Source: Gloeopeniophorella convolvens (lineage: Eukaryota; Basidiomycota; Agaricomycetes; Russulales). From it: a stretch of DNA of 22,273 nt. The notes below the pieces were generated by a model. That model did not search any database. It had not been told where the DNA came from and saw only the letters and a list, made by a program, of their open reading frames with translations. Within the stretch, counting starts at the first letter, position 1. Each line of letters starts with the position of its first letter. The stretch covers positions 1 to 22,273 of the forward strand of contig WTXD01000171.1 in NCBI GenBank assembly GCA_022496205.1. Reading direction: 5' to 3'. Shown piece by piece: positions 1 through 9,916 of this stretch. Both the position numbers and the translations under genes were made by a program.

Positions 1-31
1 CTCCACTCTCAGCTGCACGAGGACTTAGTCG

Positions 32-1071
32 AGTCGACCGCGCGACCAATGCGTCACGTCTGCCGCCGGAGTTCAAGTTACCAGTATCCCCGGATCCGCA
101 CTTCCCACGGCGCGTCCAACCGTCAGATGCAGATGTAAGTATGGTGGACGTCTCGATCTCTATAACCGGGATTGTAGTCATGTATCTGCATTAGAGGATG
201 ATCGGGTAATTATACTGTTGTATCATCTCATCAACAGACTACAGGCGTGCATGCAAAGGGTCAGCTCGCTGAATGCTAAGTGTGCGGAACGCCAGACGAG
301 CCAACCAGATCCAACGTCAACCTGTACCTCTTCACGCACCACCATACACTGGCATCTTCCGGGGGGCGAGGGACCAACATAGCAGCCTGGTGACACTAGG
401 CGCCGCCGAACGCGCTCGCACAGGCCGACAGACCAGTCTATTTCTCGGACCCTGGGGCTCGTTCTGCGGTAACGAGAGCCGCTGACGTTGTGCGCGGGGC
501 GAGATGCCAGCCCGATGCGGCGTGGTGTGACTTTCAGCGTCCGCCTGTCCGTTGAGGCGTTGGTGGCTCGTCCGTTCCTGGTATGGGTGGCCTGGCCGCG
601 GAACAGCGGAAGACGTGGTGAAATACAGTAATTGGTCGCGGTCCTTTCCTTGCAAGTTTGCAAATACAGTTTCTAAGCAGTGCGCAAACGCTGTGGTGGT
701 GCGTATTACGCACCTAGAACACCCTTCTCAGTCATGACATCTCCGATCGGGGCACCTTTGTCGGTATGCCGGGGGTCCTATCTGCGGGAGTGCCAGTGAA
801 CGCCGCGTGTGATGCTGCGCAAGACGAGACTGCTTGCGCCCAGAGTGAAAGAAGCAGTGACGGGAGAGGCACTGTAGTGGAGGGATGTAATGGTGGCACG
901 CCAAGGAGATGTTCGATCAGCTATTGTAGTAGGGATGTATTGGGAACGTGAATCCAGGGAAGCCGCAAAGGCAGAGAAGCGCTGCACGGGCTTCGCAGCC
1001 AGGCGCAGAAGATGTATGGAAGAACCTCACAGGGCGGCGGGGAAAGAGATGGCACTCAAGCGGCCTGCCAG
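32..1071. repeat. Spacer R, copy 1: near-identical to 17870-18908
   Basis: This stretch matches 17870-18908 base for base apart from one extra A near 788 (offset 17838 before it, 17837 after). The match starts abruptly at AGTCGACCG and stops abruptly at CCTGCCAG, although the two units remain alignable at lower identity on both sides. No convincing gene was seen. Short reading frames are present on both strands; one on the minus strand (332-655) has a diverged counterpart in unit 2, but no family is recognisable. The stretch lies between the end of gene X and the start of the P450, so it is probably intergenic. Confidence 0.9.
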
Positions 1072-1342
1072 GTGACCGACCGAAGTGGAAGCGTATGCAC
1101 TTATGTAAGCTCCCACGCCTCCTCCGGCCAGACTCGCTCATCCAGTCACCCCAGCCAATCCAACGTTTGCAACTTCTTCGCAGAGCGCGCCTCACGACCC
1201 ACAGCAGATTTGCCTCCAGGACTCATTTTCTGCTTCCGAACACTTCATCCGCGTGATATCTGGGCTGTCAAGACTGCCGTACGCCGCTGAACGTTATTGA
1301 AAAAACCCCTTGAGAAGCCACTCACGCCGGCATGCACAAGCG

Positions 1343-2314
1343 ATGTTCATCACCACGAACGACCCCTCCGCCTTGCCAAGCTGATGAAGGCTGTGGCCGT
1401 GTCACTTCCTCTCCCTTAGTGGGGCCTTTGCTGCACTCCTGATCGCCATCTAGACGCGGTACACCAGGAGTAGTTGGTGGCACCTGCCTCTTGGCCCTCA
1501 AGACCTCCCTTTCCTCGGAAACATGCTGCAATTGATGGGTCGGCGATGGATCTCTACCCCTGACTGTCGTCAATGCACGGTACGGATCACCCTTAATCTT
1601 TTTGCTTTTTCTTGACGTTTTATAGGAGATACTGTATGATCTACATGACTGCGCTCGGACAACGCATGCTCTTCCTGAACATGCAAGAGGATCCGCGGAT
1701 CTTCTGGACAAAAAGTCGTCGATCTACGTAGACAGGCCTCGTTCCATCGCAGCAAGCGAGTTATTGGCACAGATTGACGATGGCGTTGGCGCGGTCCACT
1801 GAAGTCTACCGGTCTGTAAGTCCATGCTACGAGGGCGTGTTCATCCCGCGTGGCACGCTCATCATCCCGAACGTCTGGCAATGCAACCACGACCCGGCGC
1901 TGTACGGCGCAGATGCTGCGCATTTCAACCCTGGGCGTTTTCTGGACAAGGCGGGCGGGCTTGTGCCTGGGTCGGCGGACGCGCGCGAGGATGGGCACAT
2001 GGCTTATGGGTATGGCCGACAGGCCTGCGTGGACAAGAACGTGGCGAACAACTCGCTGTTCGTCGACATGACGACGTTGCTGTGGGCGATGAAGTTCGAG
2101 AGCAAGAGGGATGCGGAGGGAATGAGGAGCTTGTGGATGTCGACGGTTTCGTCGGTGACTCGCTGGTCAGGTGCGTGGATCCTCTTTTGTTGTTGCCGTT
2201 CCTGGTGGACTGACATGTGAGTACAGCCGCCCTGTTCCGTTTTCGTGCCATGTCGCGCCATGCTTCCCGGAGGCAACAGGCATGCTTGCTGAGGCACGAG
2301 AGCTGCAGCGTTGA
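1343..2314 (+). pseudogene. Cytochrome P450 pseudogene, unit 1 (internal deletion)
   Basis: This is the remains of a microsomal (class II type) P450 haem-thiolate monooxygenase, an ER-anchored enzyme fed by P450 reductase. In one frame from ATG 1343 it shows a hydrophobic anchor (LSLSGAFAALLIAI), a basic stretch (TRYTRSSWW) and the hinge LPLGPQDLPFLGN. That frame contains two adjacent TGA codons and one TAG. An intron follows at 1580-1625, then an exon with LGQRMLFLN and DRPRSI that has lost 1 nt near GAGGATCC. At about 1827 the donor-side sequence jumps directly to the C-terminal YEGVFIPRG, removing roughly 0.98 kb that unit 2 still has, including the I-helix and ExxR. The haem loop reads YGYGRQACVD with Cys at 2026-2028; the usual Gly after CV is Asp. 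A last intron precedes the end VPFSCHVAP and stop TGA 2312-2314. It cannot encode a working enzyme. Confidence 0.9.
1580..1625 (+). other. Intron in P450 pseudogene, unit 1
   Basis: GTACGG donor and TATAG acceptor, 46 nt. The same intron is found at 21020-21066 in unit 3. It separates the proline-hinge exon from the LGQRM exon, a position that makes sense in P450 alignments. Confidence 0.75.
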
Positions 2315-2892
2315 TATCCTGCGATCTGTATGTCTATCGTCTCAATACAGAACTCAATTCTCTCCAATGTCGACTCGCCGATGAGATTCTGCCTGATGTG
2401 CATCGAATGGTTCGCACAGACAAAGACCTTATGTTCCCCTATCTCGATTTGAACGACTCGACGATCACGCGGAAAGGGAGCAAGGACTCTATCTCGATCT
2501 CTTGGCTGGGAGCCCTCACTAGCGAAAGCGATCGCACTGACACTACACTATCTTTCACAACCGCGTCTGCCCAGAGCAAACAACAGACAGGCGTACATTC
2601 ACACCTCGAACCAACAAGCTACAGCCAGGATAGGAGAGGTATCGTAAATATTCACAGTACGAGTCAAGATGGACCGGTCTTGATCTTATCGTACACCGCC
2701 GCCAGAATACTGTATGTACTTACTCCAAGAAGGACAATCAATGGGAACGATATTACCGGAACACGAAGAACAGGTATACACCGAGCAAAATCTCCGCGCG
2801 GAAGCATGGTTTGCGGTTTGAGCTGAAGGAAGACGACGTCAACACCGACAAGGGTGATAGGACGAAAGTTCACACACCTCTAACCAACTTGT
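2315..2892. other. Convergent intergenic region, P450/CHAT, unit 1
   Basis: This holds the facing 3' ends of the P450 remnant (+) and the CHAT gene (-). It aligns with 11833-12421 in unit 2, with many substitutions and indels. No coding feature, RNA or repeat was recognised; it should contain the CHAT 3' UTR and poly(A) signal. Confidence 0.6.
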
Positions 2893-5800
2893 TCACGCCC
2901 CGTAGTGAACAAAGTTTACCCATCGCTCCGTCGTCATCCCCTTCTTCAACCTCAGCTTCTGCACCGCGAATTGCAGTGCTTTCGCAGACCTCTCCGCAAT
3001 GGGAACACTGGCATCCCACTTGGAAGAGAGCAGCCGGCCGTAGAAAAGCTTCGCCATGTCCTTCCCATCTACGTCTGCCATCTCCCACATCGTCCCAACC
3101 ACACTGCGGAAGCCGCAGTATTGCATCGCCGCCGCGAGATGTAGCATCTCATCTGGGTCCCTCCTATCTGCGAGTTCGGCGGTATGGCAGGCGGAGAGGA
3201 ACGCCAGCTCGGCGTCGGGGGCTCGGGACTGTATGATATCGAGGAGGGTAAGCCGGTCGCTGCCGTGAAGCTTGAACGATGCCTCGAGCGGCTTGTCTTC
3301 CTCGAGTAGGCCGTGGCACGCGAAATGAGCCATGCTGTGCTCCCTAAGACCTTCAGCGACCGATTCTCGCGTCGCCCCACTAGAGACGAGCTTTGATGCT
3401 GGCATCCCCATAGACTCGATTGCCTTGATCTCCTTGGAGACATCCTTGAGAGACGGGTCGTCGGGCTGGGCTACGATCAGAAGCGATGGATCTGGGGGGG
3501 AGCGGCCTGCGGTGCGCGTGCGAGACTCGATGAGCGCACTGAGTGTCGGGGTGTACGAGCAAACATAGATGTCTGAGAAGTAGCGTTCGTGCGAATCGGG
3601 CTCCGAATCCGACGGGATAGGACCCATGGCGTGGAGAGGGAGAGAGCAGAGGACCGAGGTCGGATACAGCCACACCCGGGACCGCCTGGGGACACCGAGC
3701 GCGTCCAGCCTATCAATGACCTGACGACCGATAAGTAGGTAAAGCTCATGGAGGACGAAGCGTAGTGCTTGATCATACTCTTTCGAGTCCAAGCCGCATT
3801 CTGAGCTACGCGCAGCCGAAAGAGAGGCCGATAGAGTGTTCGCGCGTTCATAGAAATCGTCTCCGAGGCGGATATGGATCAAGGGTACACCGTGGACGAT
3901 GATGAGGATGTCGGAGCGCCATTCGCAGTGATTGACGATGATGATGGGCCCGCTTGAAGCCGCACTTTGGAGATTGTGGAATGGCGCCGCCGCGAGGAAG
4001 TGCTCGAAGCCTGGGATAGTCCGGATCTGCGAGATGACTGCCTTCCGCTCCCTCAACAGCCGCCGCTGCTCCTCAAGGACCCGCCCGAACACATCCTCCT
4101 CGATGGCCCTGATTTGGTCCCCGGATGAACCCGTGATGAAAGAGGGGCCCCAATGTAGGGCGCTGGGTTCTGTGGTGATGGACTCAAGGTCATGGGTGAT
4201 GGAAAGATATCTGTCCGCCAAGTTGGGGTTGACCGCACGGAGTTGGCCCACGGGAGCGCGAAGACCCCGCATCATGGACCAGAGAAGCGACCTCCCATGC
4301 TCGAGTATTTCAACGGCGATCTGAAGTTGGTCCTTCTCTATTTGATAGGATGCGTAGTCCAGCGACGTTTGAGTGCCCAGGGCCTCTCCACGCTTGAAGA
4401 AAGCGTGCTGCGCTTGGAGGTTTGGTCCCGATTCTACGATGCGTTGCATGGCAAGCATTGCATTCTCGTATGCACGCGATGCAGAAGGGTGACGGTTCTC
4501 TCGTGCGAACCGCGCCCACATGTCAAGACGGCCCAACCTCCATGCATCACCAGGGGGATAACTTTCGCAGCTGGCTTCATACATCGAAAAACATTCCTCC
4601 AAGTCTTCTCGGCGACGGAGCAGCAGGAATCGTCGATATAAAGGACCAGAAAGCTCACATTGAGGAAAGTGAGGATTGGCTCGAGTGTACGGGTGGCCAC
4701 GCGGCACGGCATCTTGCAAGTACTTCAAGAATCCGATGCACAGATCCAGATCTTCGACGCTTCCCCACGAGCCAAGGGCACATACAGATTCCACAAGCGA
4801 GCGCATGACCCGGTCCCATTCGTCGGGTGTGCCAGTTTGGATCAGCGCCTCGAGCCCGAGCTCGATCTGTCGCACATTCCTTCGATGAACGTCCAAATCG
4901 GGCATGGGACGTTGAGAGGGTGCACCTGCAGATCACGTGGGTGAGCGAATCGGATCGAGTAGGCGTGCGAACTAGCGACGTACCCGTGACTAGATTGAAG
5001 GACATCATGGTTGTGTGCGAACGGGCCAGGTCTTCCAAGCGCAGTTCAGACGCGATGGCTGATCCAGTTCCTGACTCTGATATTCTGTGCAGCTCCTCCA
5101 AACAACGCTGCGCTTCCTCCAGACTATTCTTGTCCCCGAACTGCCCGTGGCGTTGCAGCAGTCCACCTGCTATGAGGCGAAGATGTGCAGTATCGGAGGG
5201 AGTCTGTACCGGTATCTCCCGAAGGGAAATCCGACCCCAGGAGAGCCGCGCCTCTTCTGGATCCAACGAAGTGCCCGAGAGGAGGTCGTTGAAGTGAAGT
5301 GATGCAAGATAACGCAGAACACCATCCGAAGGCAAGAAAGGGAAGCTGTCTCCCGCCAATGCTGCGATCTCCGCGTGACCATCGTCACTTGGAAGATGGA
5401 ACTCGTTTAGCATCAGAGCGAGCATCATGGATAGCTCCGGGCAATATGCGGGCGGACAGACGCCAAGGAGCACGCGAAGGTGACTGGCGACCTGCTCGGC
5501 GCGGTTTGACCGGTCATCATGTCTCCCCACTTGACACACACAAAGTACTAGCGTTACGAAGAAATGAACGAGATCTTCATCTACCCGCGCATCTGCTGGA
5601 TGGGATGGAAGGAGACTGGCAGAGAGTGTGACCAACTCATCGAGGTATACTCCTCCGTTGGCAGTGTTCGAACCGATCTTCTGCTGAACGAGCCATGCAA
5701 AGTCCCTCGACAATTGAGAGCGCCGCAGTCGTATTTGTTTGGGAATGCGGATGCGCAGGAGTCGACGGTAGTACGTGAGTGCTGTGTCCAGGTCAGAGGG

Positions 5801-6384
5801 TCGATGGGTGAGAATGAAGTGTTTACGGAGTGCGTCTGAAAGGCAAAAGAACGCGGAAATGATGAAGGAGGACTCCTGCTCTGGGTAAGGCATCGTAAAG
5901 GGATGGAGGATGGCCCTGGTACAGCATGGAAGAATGACTTGCTCGATGAGCCGAATGGCATCTTCGCGCGAGAGATCTAGCGCCAGGTTTTTCGAACCAT
6001 CTGCAAACATCACGCTGAGGACATAACTGAGCAGTTCGTGCTTCCAAGGGAGCGTGGAGAGTAGTTTCTCGCCATCGGCAAACCATTTACTGTCAACTGG
6101 CTTGTTGTCGCCTGCTCCGGAGATGAGCATCCCACATGGTCGCAGAGTGACACGAGCAGGAACTCGTGGTTGGGACGCACGGTAAAAATGATCACGAGTC
6201 CCCAACCATTCGCTATAAGCTCGAAAATACACTTGTTCTACATATCTAGCGCTCAGCAACCCCATGGCCGCCCAAACATTCTGGACGGATGCGCACCTGA
6301 GAGCGGCAAGCAAGAAATTTCACTTGGGCTCATGCGAAGCCTAAATATCGGCATCCGTGGTTCGCTGCTCGAGTTGTCGTCCAT
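2893..6384 (-). CDS. TPR-CHAT domain protein (predicted cysteine peptidase), intact
   Basis: Three exons on the minus strand, 6384-6297, 6237-4984 and 4925-2893, join in frame to 1124 residues. The start is the ATG at 6384 (MDDNSSSEP...), chosen because removing the first intron connects it in frame to exon 2; the unit 2 copy keeps the same start context and intron. Residues from about 50 to 600 are helical and TPR-like (LEEAQRCLEELHR; AYENAMLAMQRIVE). Next comes a stretch typical of fungal TPR-CHAT proteins (AVEILEHGRSLLWSMMRGLR; LADRYLSITHDLE at about 650-700). The C-terminal third is the CHAT peptidase domain, with HFACHG (catalytic His about 985) and AFLSACHTAE (catalytic Cys about 1027). 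No signal peptide or membrane segment is evident, so it is probably cytosolic or nuclear. CHAT proteins belong to the separase/caspase-like clan. Substrate and pathway are unknown. It converges on the P450 remnant and diverges from gene X. Confidence 0.88.
4926..4983 (-). other. Intron 2 of the CHAT gene, unit 1
   Basis: 58 nt on the minus strand, donor GTACGT, acceptor TCTGCAG, phase 1. Without it the upstream and downstream halves sit in different frames; with it removed the reading is ...FNLVTG-APSQRPMPDLDV. The equivalent intron in unit 2 (14468-14525) is also 58 nt with the same ends. Confidence 0.88.
6238..6296 (-). other. Intron 1 of the CHAT gene, unit 1
   Basis: 59 nt on the minus strand, donor GTGCGC, acceptor ATGTAG, phase 1, with a shared GTTGCTGAGCGC ahead of the acceptor that could hold the branch point. 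Unit 2 has the same 59-nt intron at 15788-15846. Splicing joins ...SCLPLS to EQVYFRAYSEW in frame. Confidence 0.82.
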
Positions 6385-6678
6385 GTTTGCACGAGTATAT
6401 CCTTCGAAGATCTTGTGAAAACAATTGCCGCAGGCTCCGAGCGGTATTGGTGCAGGAGAGGTCAAGGGGAGGAAAGCGAGCGAGAAACACTGGGGTCGCA
6501 GCAAGGCAGCGTGCTGTGCGTGTGGTGGAGTGGCAGCACTAGTGTTGTCAAAAGAAGGATACTCAAATCCGCACGATCGCTGCGAGGACTGTGGCACCGG
6601 CAGCTGGGTGGGCGGCGCGGCACAGGGGAACCCAATCGAAATCTCCACCGCCGAGGAAGAAGTGGTCCTGAGAGTATC
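6385..6678. promoter_or_regulatory. Shared upstream region of CHAT (-) and gene X (+), unit 1
   Basis: About 294 bp separates the divergent starts of CHAT and X, so both promoters must lie here or overlap the genes. The equivalent region in unit 2 is 15935-16384, longer and diverged. No clear TATA box or repeated operator was seen. The call rests on gene orientation only. Confidence 0.45.
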
Positions 6679-8086
6679 ATGAATACAGCGTTGGAAGTCG
6701 AGTTCACGGCTAGGCCCCTGCAGCCTGTGACCACTGACGGTGAGTGGTACCGGTGACTCCCTCCGGTGACTGGCAAGTGAATCAGCTTCCCACGTGCTAT
6801 TCCTCGCCTCGCGCGAGTGACCCCGCGGCGCTGCTCCACATAACGACGGTGACACCACCACCGACAGCCACGACGACCAGCTTGCCATATCGTTCCCGCA
6901 CTCTGACTACAACCCATGCAGAGTCTGCTTGAACCCGTTTCTATTCCTCAATAACCTTACCCTAGGCAAGCATCGCCGCACCGCAGGCGTCTACCTCACT
7001 GGCGACCTGGTAAGCACCCCTCTCCTCCCCCCTCCCCTCTCCACCCACTCATCCTCTGCGCGTAGTTATCGCTCGGCCTATGAATCTTTTTTCGACGCTG
7101 CAATCTTCTCCGCGCACGCTCACCCGCTGTGTGGCGAGCCAGATTACCCCGTACCCGTGCGCGTCAGCTTCGCCGACTGGATACCACTGCTGTGCTCGCT
7201 CGCTCGTCTAATTGACAAGCTCTACGTCTTGAGCGATGCACGCGGTGGCGATGCTGGCGTGATGCCACACGCTGGGCTGTTCTCGCCCGCCGAACCCGCT
7301 GATGGCGGCATTGTGCGTATTCCTTCATTACCACCTCCCGTCCATCTCGTTCACTTCTCTGCGAAGGCCTTCCAACTCTGACTCTGCACATGCTACTGCA
7401 GCTCGAACATCTCTGCGGTGCTGGCGCTCGCACCCGTTCCCTTGGCCCCTACCATTCTCATCCGACTGAGGACGCGTCACTACTATCACCCGCGGAGATT
7501 GGCTAACTGGACGACAGCATGCCAGACTTCCGGACCCATGGTAAGCTCAAGGCGGCAATGACCCCAAGTCGTGCTCGCGAAAACCGGGCCTCCGAAGGAA
7601 CGTAGGCCACGCCGCCTTGATGCGGGTAAACTGACGATGGACAATAGTAAGCGCGCCCTTAATGTTCCTCTTGCTTCCCTCTGATCTATTTTCTCATATA
7701 GCAGCCCTCTCCTATCATCGTCGGCACTAAGTATCAGCCAAGCTCCCCTACGCACGTCAACTCGACCATCGCTCGCCTGACTAGCGCCCTTGGCGTCAAG
7801 TGCATACAGCGATTCATGCTTGCTCAGCGCCGGTTCCTGAGACGTGGCGTGAGATCGCCTCCTCGTGTAGGTGATGCCTTCGCCGTAGGTCAAGGAATCT
7901 TAGACACCGTTGCTCCAGGATCTCGTAAGGCATGCGAAACACCAGTACGCCGGGCACATCTTCCCTGAGACTGCGGTCTGTGGTACTAGCTGCTCGACCA
8001 GGCTGCTGTGTCATATTCACAGCAGTTCGGCATACTCGCTAGCGGTCCCACTTGCCCATCCCACCTGTCGTGCTACGCACAACTAG
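6679..8086 (+). pseudogene. Gene X remnant, unit 1 (unrecognised multi-exon gene)
   Basis: The family is not recognised. A candidate start (ATGAATACAGCG) at 6679 matches ATGGACACAGCT in unit 2. Conserved coding stretches shared with unit 2 include HDDQLA...SF, RVC.NPF.FLNN, LGKHR.TAG.YL (about 6839-7009), AHAHP..GEPDYPVP, and a later LGPYHSHPTED. Introns conserved between copies are 7010-7065, 7647-7701 and 7849-7888. The reading is broken: the NPF exon and the YRSAYESFFDAA exon are out of phase by 1 nt, TAA occurs at 7504-7506, TAG at 7603-7605, and another TAG follows the last intron. A shared final stop context (CTAGCTATC) near 8086 suggests the old gene end. No signal peptide or known catalytic motif could be named. 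Confidence 0.6.
7010..7065 (+). other. Intron in gene X remnant, unit 1
   Basis: GTAAGC donor, a strongly pyrimidine-rich body and a GCGTAG acceptor, 56 nt. In unit 2 the donor survives but the acceptor AG has mutated (GCGCGG), so that copy could not splice here. Confidence 0.7.
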
Positions 8087-8161
8087 CTATCGACATGATG
8101 GGGTGCACGTGCTTGGTCCCCATCGTCGGCCCCATTCTGAGCTGTACAAGGGCTCTCTCAA

Positions 8162-9916
8162 GCAGAATGCGCCGCAATCAATGCGTCACGTCTACCGCCA
8201 GAGTTCAAACTACCCCCGAATCCGCAGTTCTTACAGGGCGTCCAGCCTCAAACGACATCGCTCGGATCCAGCCTCGCCTCGCCTCAACGCTTCTTTGATT
8301 CCTATGCACGCCTAAGTAATGATCAGGATCTATCGCTCGAACTGCGCCGTTCGTCAGTCAGGCTATTGGGGACCGGCCGCCCTGGGCGCGCTCGGACGCA
8401 ACCTCCCGCAGGTGATGCTGCGAAAGAGGTCCCGATGGTGACATGCTGCATGTATGCGGTGTTTTCCTCTGATCCTGACTCTCTGAAGCTGCACGCCGCC
8501 GCTCCTCACAGGTAGGCCCAGGATAGTGCGAGATGCAGATGCATGGGTGTAGGTTTCGATCTCTGCAATCGGAACTCGTAACCGTGTATCTACATTAGAG
8601 GTCGGCCAGGAAATAAATTGCTATATTTTATTTTTTTCATCCAGACAACGGATACACATACGAAGGACCAGCCCGCTAAACTACGAACCGCGCGCAACGC
8701 CAGACGAACCAGTGGAATCCAACGTCAGCCTGTACTTCTTCGCGCACCATCATACGTCGAGAGTTAGGTTCGCCTGTCGTCGTTCGCGCGGCAGCTGCAC
8801 TGCTGCCGGTGCTGCCGGCATGGCGCCGGTTCCCCGTCCGCTCTTGGCATGGATGGCCCGGCTGTGGAACAGCAGCAGACGTGACGGAATGCAGTTTTTG
8901 GTCGCTGTTCCTTGTAATTCTACCAATACAGTTGTTCGGAATGTGATCCCTGCTGAGCAGCACATGAGCGTCATGATAGTGCACAATTGACTTCCCATCA
9001 CGCACCTAGAACACCCTGCCCAGCCCTGACATCTCCGGTCGAGGCACCATTCTCAGTACGCCGGCGGTCCGATCTGCGAGAGTCTCAGTGAGCGGAATGT
9101 GTGATGCTGCGCAAGATAAGGCTACTGCGCGCAGAGTGAAAGTAGGAATGGGAAAAGTAGCGTGGTGGAGGGATGGATGTAGGGATGGCACGCCAAGGAC
9201 ACGTTTAACTGCTCTGTTCAGGGTGTAGTTGGGGCATGGGGTCAGGAAAGCCGCCAAGCCCGAGAAGTGCCGCACGGGCTTCTGGTAGACCTTGAGGCAA
9301 AGCAGATGGAGGAGACTCAAGCGCTTACCAGCACCAGGCATGTCCTAACCTCAGCACATTGGCACGGCGGCCGACCCACACTGAGCCATGCCTTGGGCTC
9401 CTGCGCGTCAAGAAGTTGCATGGTACATGCAGCATCGAGGCCAGGAAACTGCGTCGACTGGTCACTGTTGGCAGCGAGGAGAAGTAGCGAGGGGCGCTTG
9501 CGGCTCGGGCTGTGACGGAAGCGGAAGCGTACGTAAGCTCCTGCGCCCGTTTGTTCGCACACTCTTGGTGGCGGTTTGGCCCGCCGCGCTCGTCCGGCCA
9601 ATTTAAGTAACATTTGTAGCTTCCTGGCAGAGCGCGCCTCGCGATTCATACATATCACCCATCCCTCGCGATCGTGAGTAAGCAAGTCCTACCCATCGAC
9701 ACAGCTGGCCATGTCCGCCGACTCTAGGCGAGCAAAGTGTACGGCCAGTTCGGCCTCGGTAGCATGGTCGCACCATCATGAAGAGAGGTGGATTTGCCTC
9801 CAGCACTCACACCCTGCTTCCGATCCACCTCATTCACGCGTCTCTGGGCCTTCAAGACTGCCGCACGCCGGTGCACGTCGATACTAAATCTCGCGAAGCC
9901 GCTCACGCTGACACGC
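8162..9916. repeat. Spacer R, copy 2 (diverged), plus pre-P450 DNA
   Basis: From 8162 to about 9330 this aligns with spacer R of the other units but with many substitutions and small indels. About 9330-9520 has no clear counterpart in unit 1. From about 9520 the alignment with the pre-P450 stretch (1077-1320 and 20543-20785) resumes, sharing GGAAGCGTA and GTAAGCTCC. No gene is supported here. The longest minus-strand frame (8676-9005) shares a VREEVQ...DVG...VWR stretch with the unit 1 frame, which may only reflect nucleotide homology. Confidence 0.65.

Larger units (their letters stand above)
1..8161. repeat. Tandem segmental duplication, unit 1 (left edge cut)
   Basis: Unit 1 holds spacer R (about 32-1071), a P450 pseudogene (1343-2314, +), an apparently intact CHAT gene (2893-6384, -) and a broken gene X (6679-8086, +). 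The same order and orientation recurs in unit 2 and, as far as the window goes, in unit 3. The anchor ATGCGTCACG lies at 49, 8181 and 17887, giving spacings of about 8.1 and 9.7 kb. Unit 1 is shorter mainly because about 1 kb of its P450 is missing. Boundaries are set where the spacer alignment starts and could be rotated anywhere along the unit. Confidence 0.85.

Noticed and set aside
223..663. A 146-residue minus-strand gene in spacer R, duplicated at 18061-18501
   Set aside because: The copies are identical because the whole tract is identical, so conservation says nothing. The unit 2 spacer lacks the full frame.
4655..6313. A stand-alone 552-residue protein upstream of CHAT
   Set aside because: It is exon 2 of the CHAT gene read through both introns; the two ends are out of frame with the conserved protein, and splicing joins it cleanly to exons 1 and 3.
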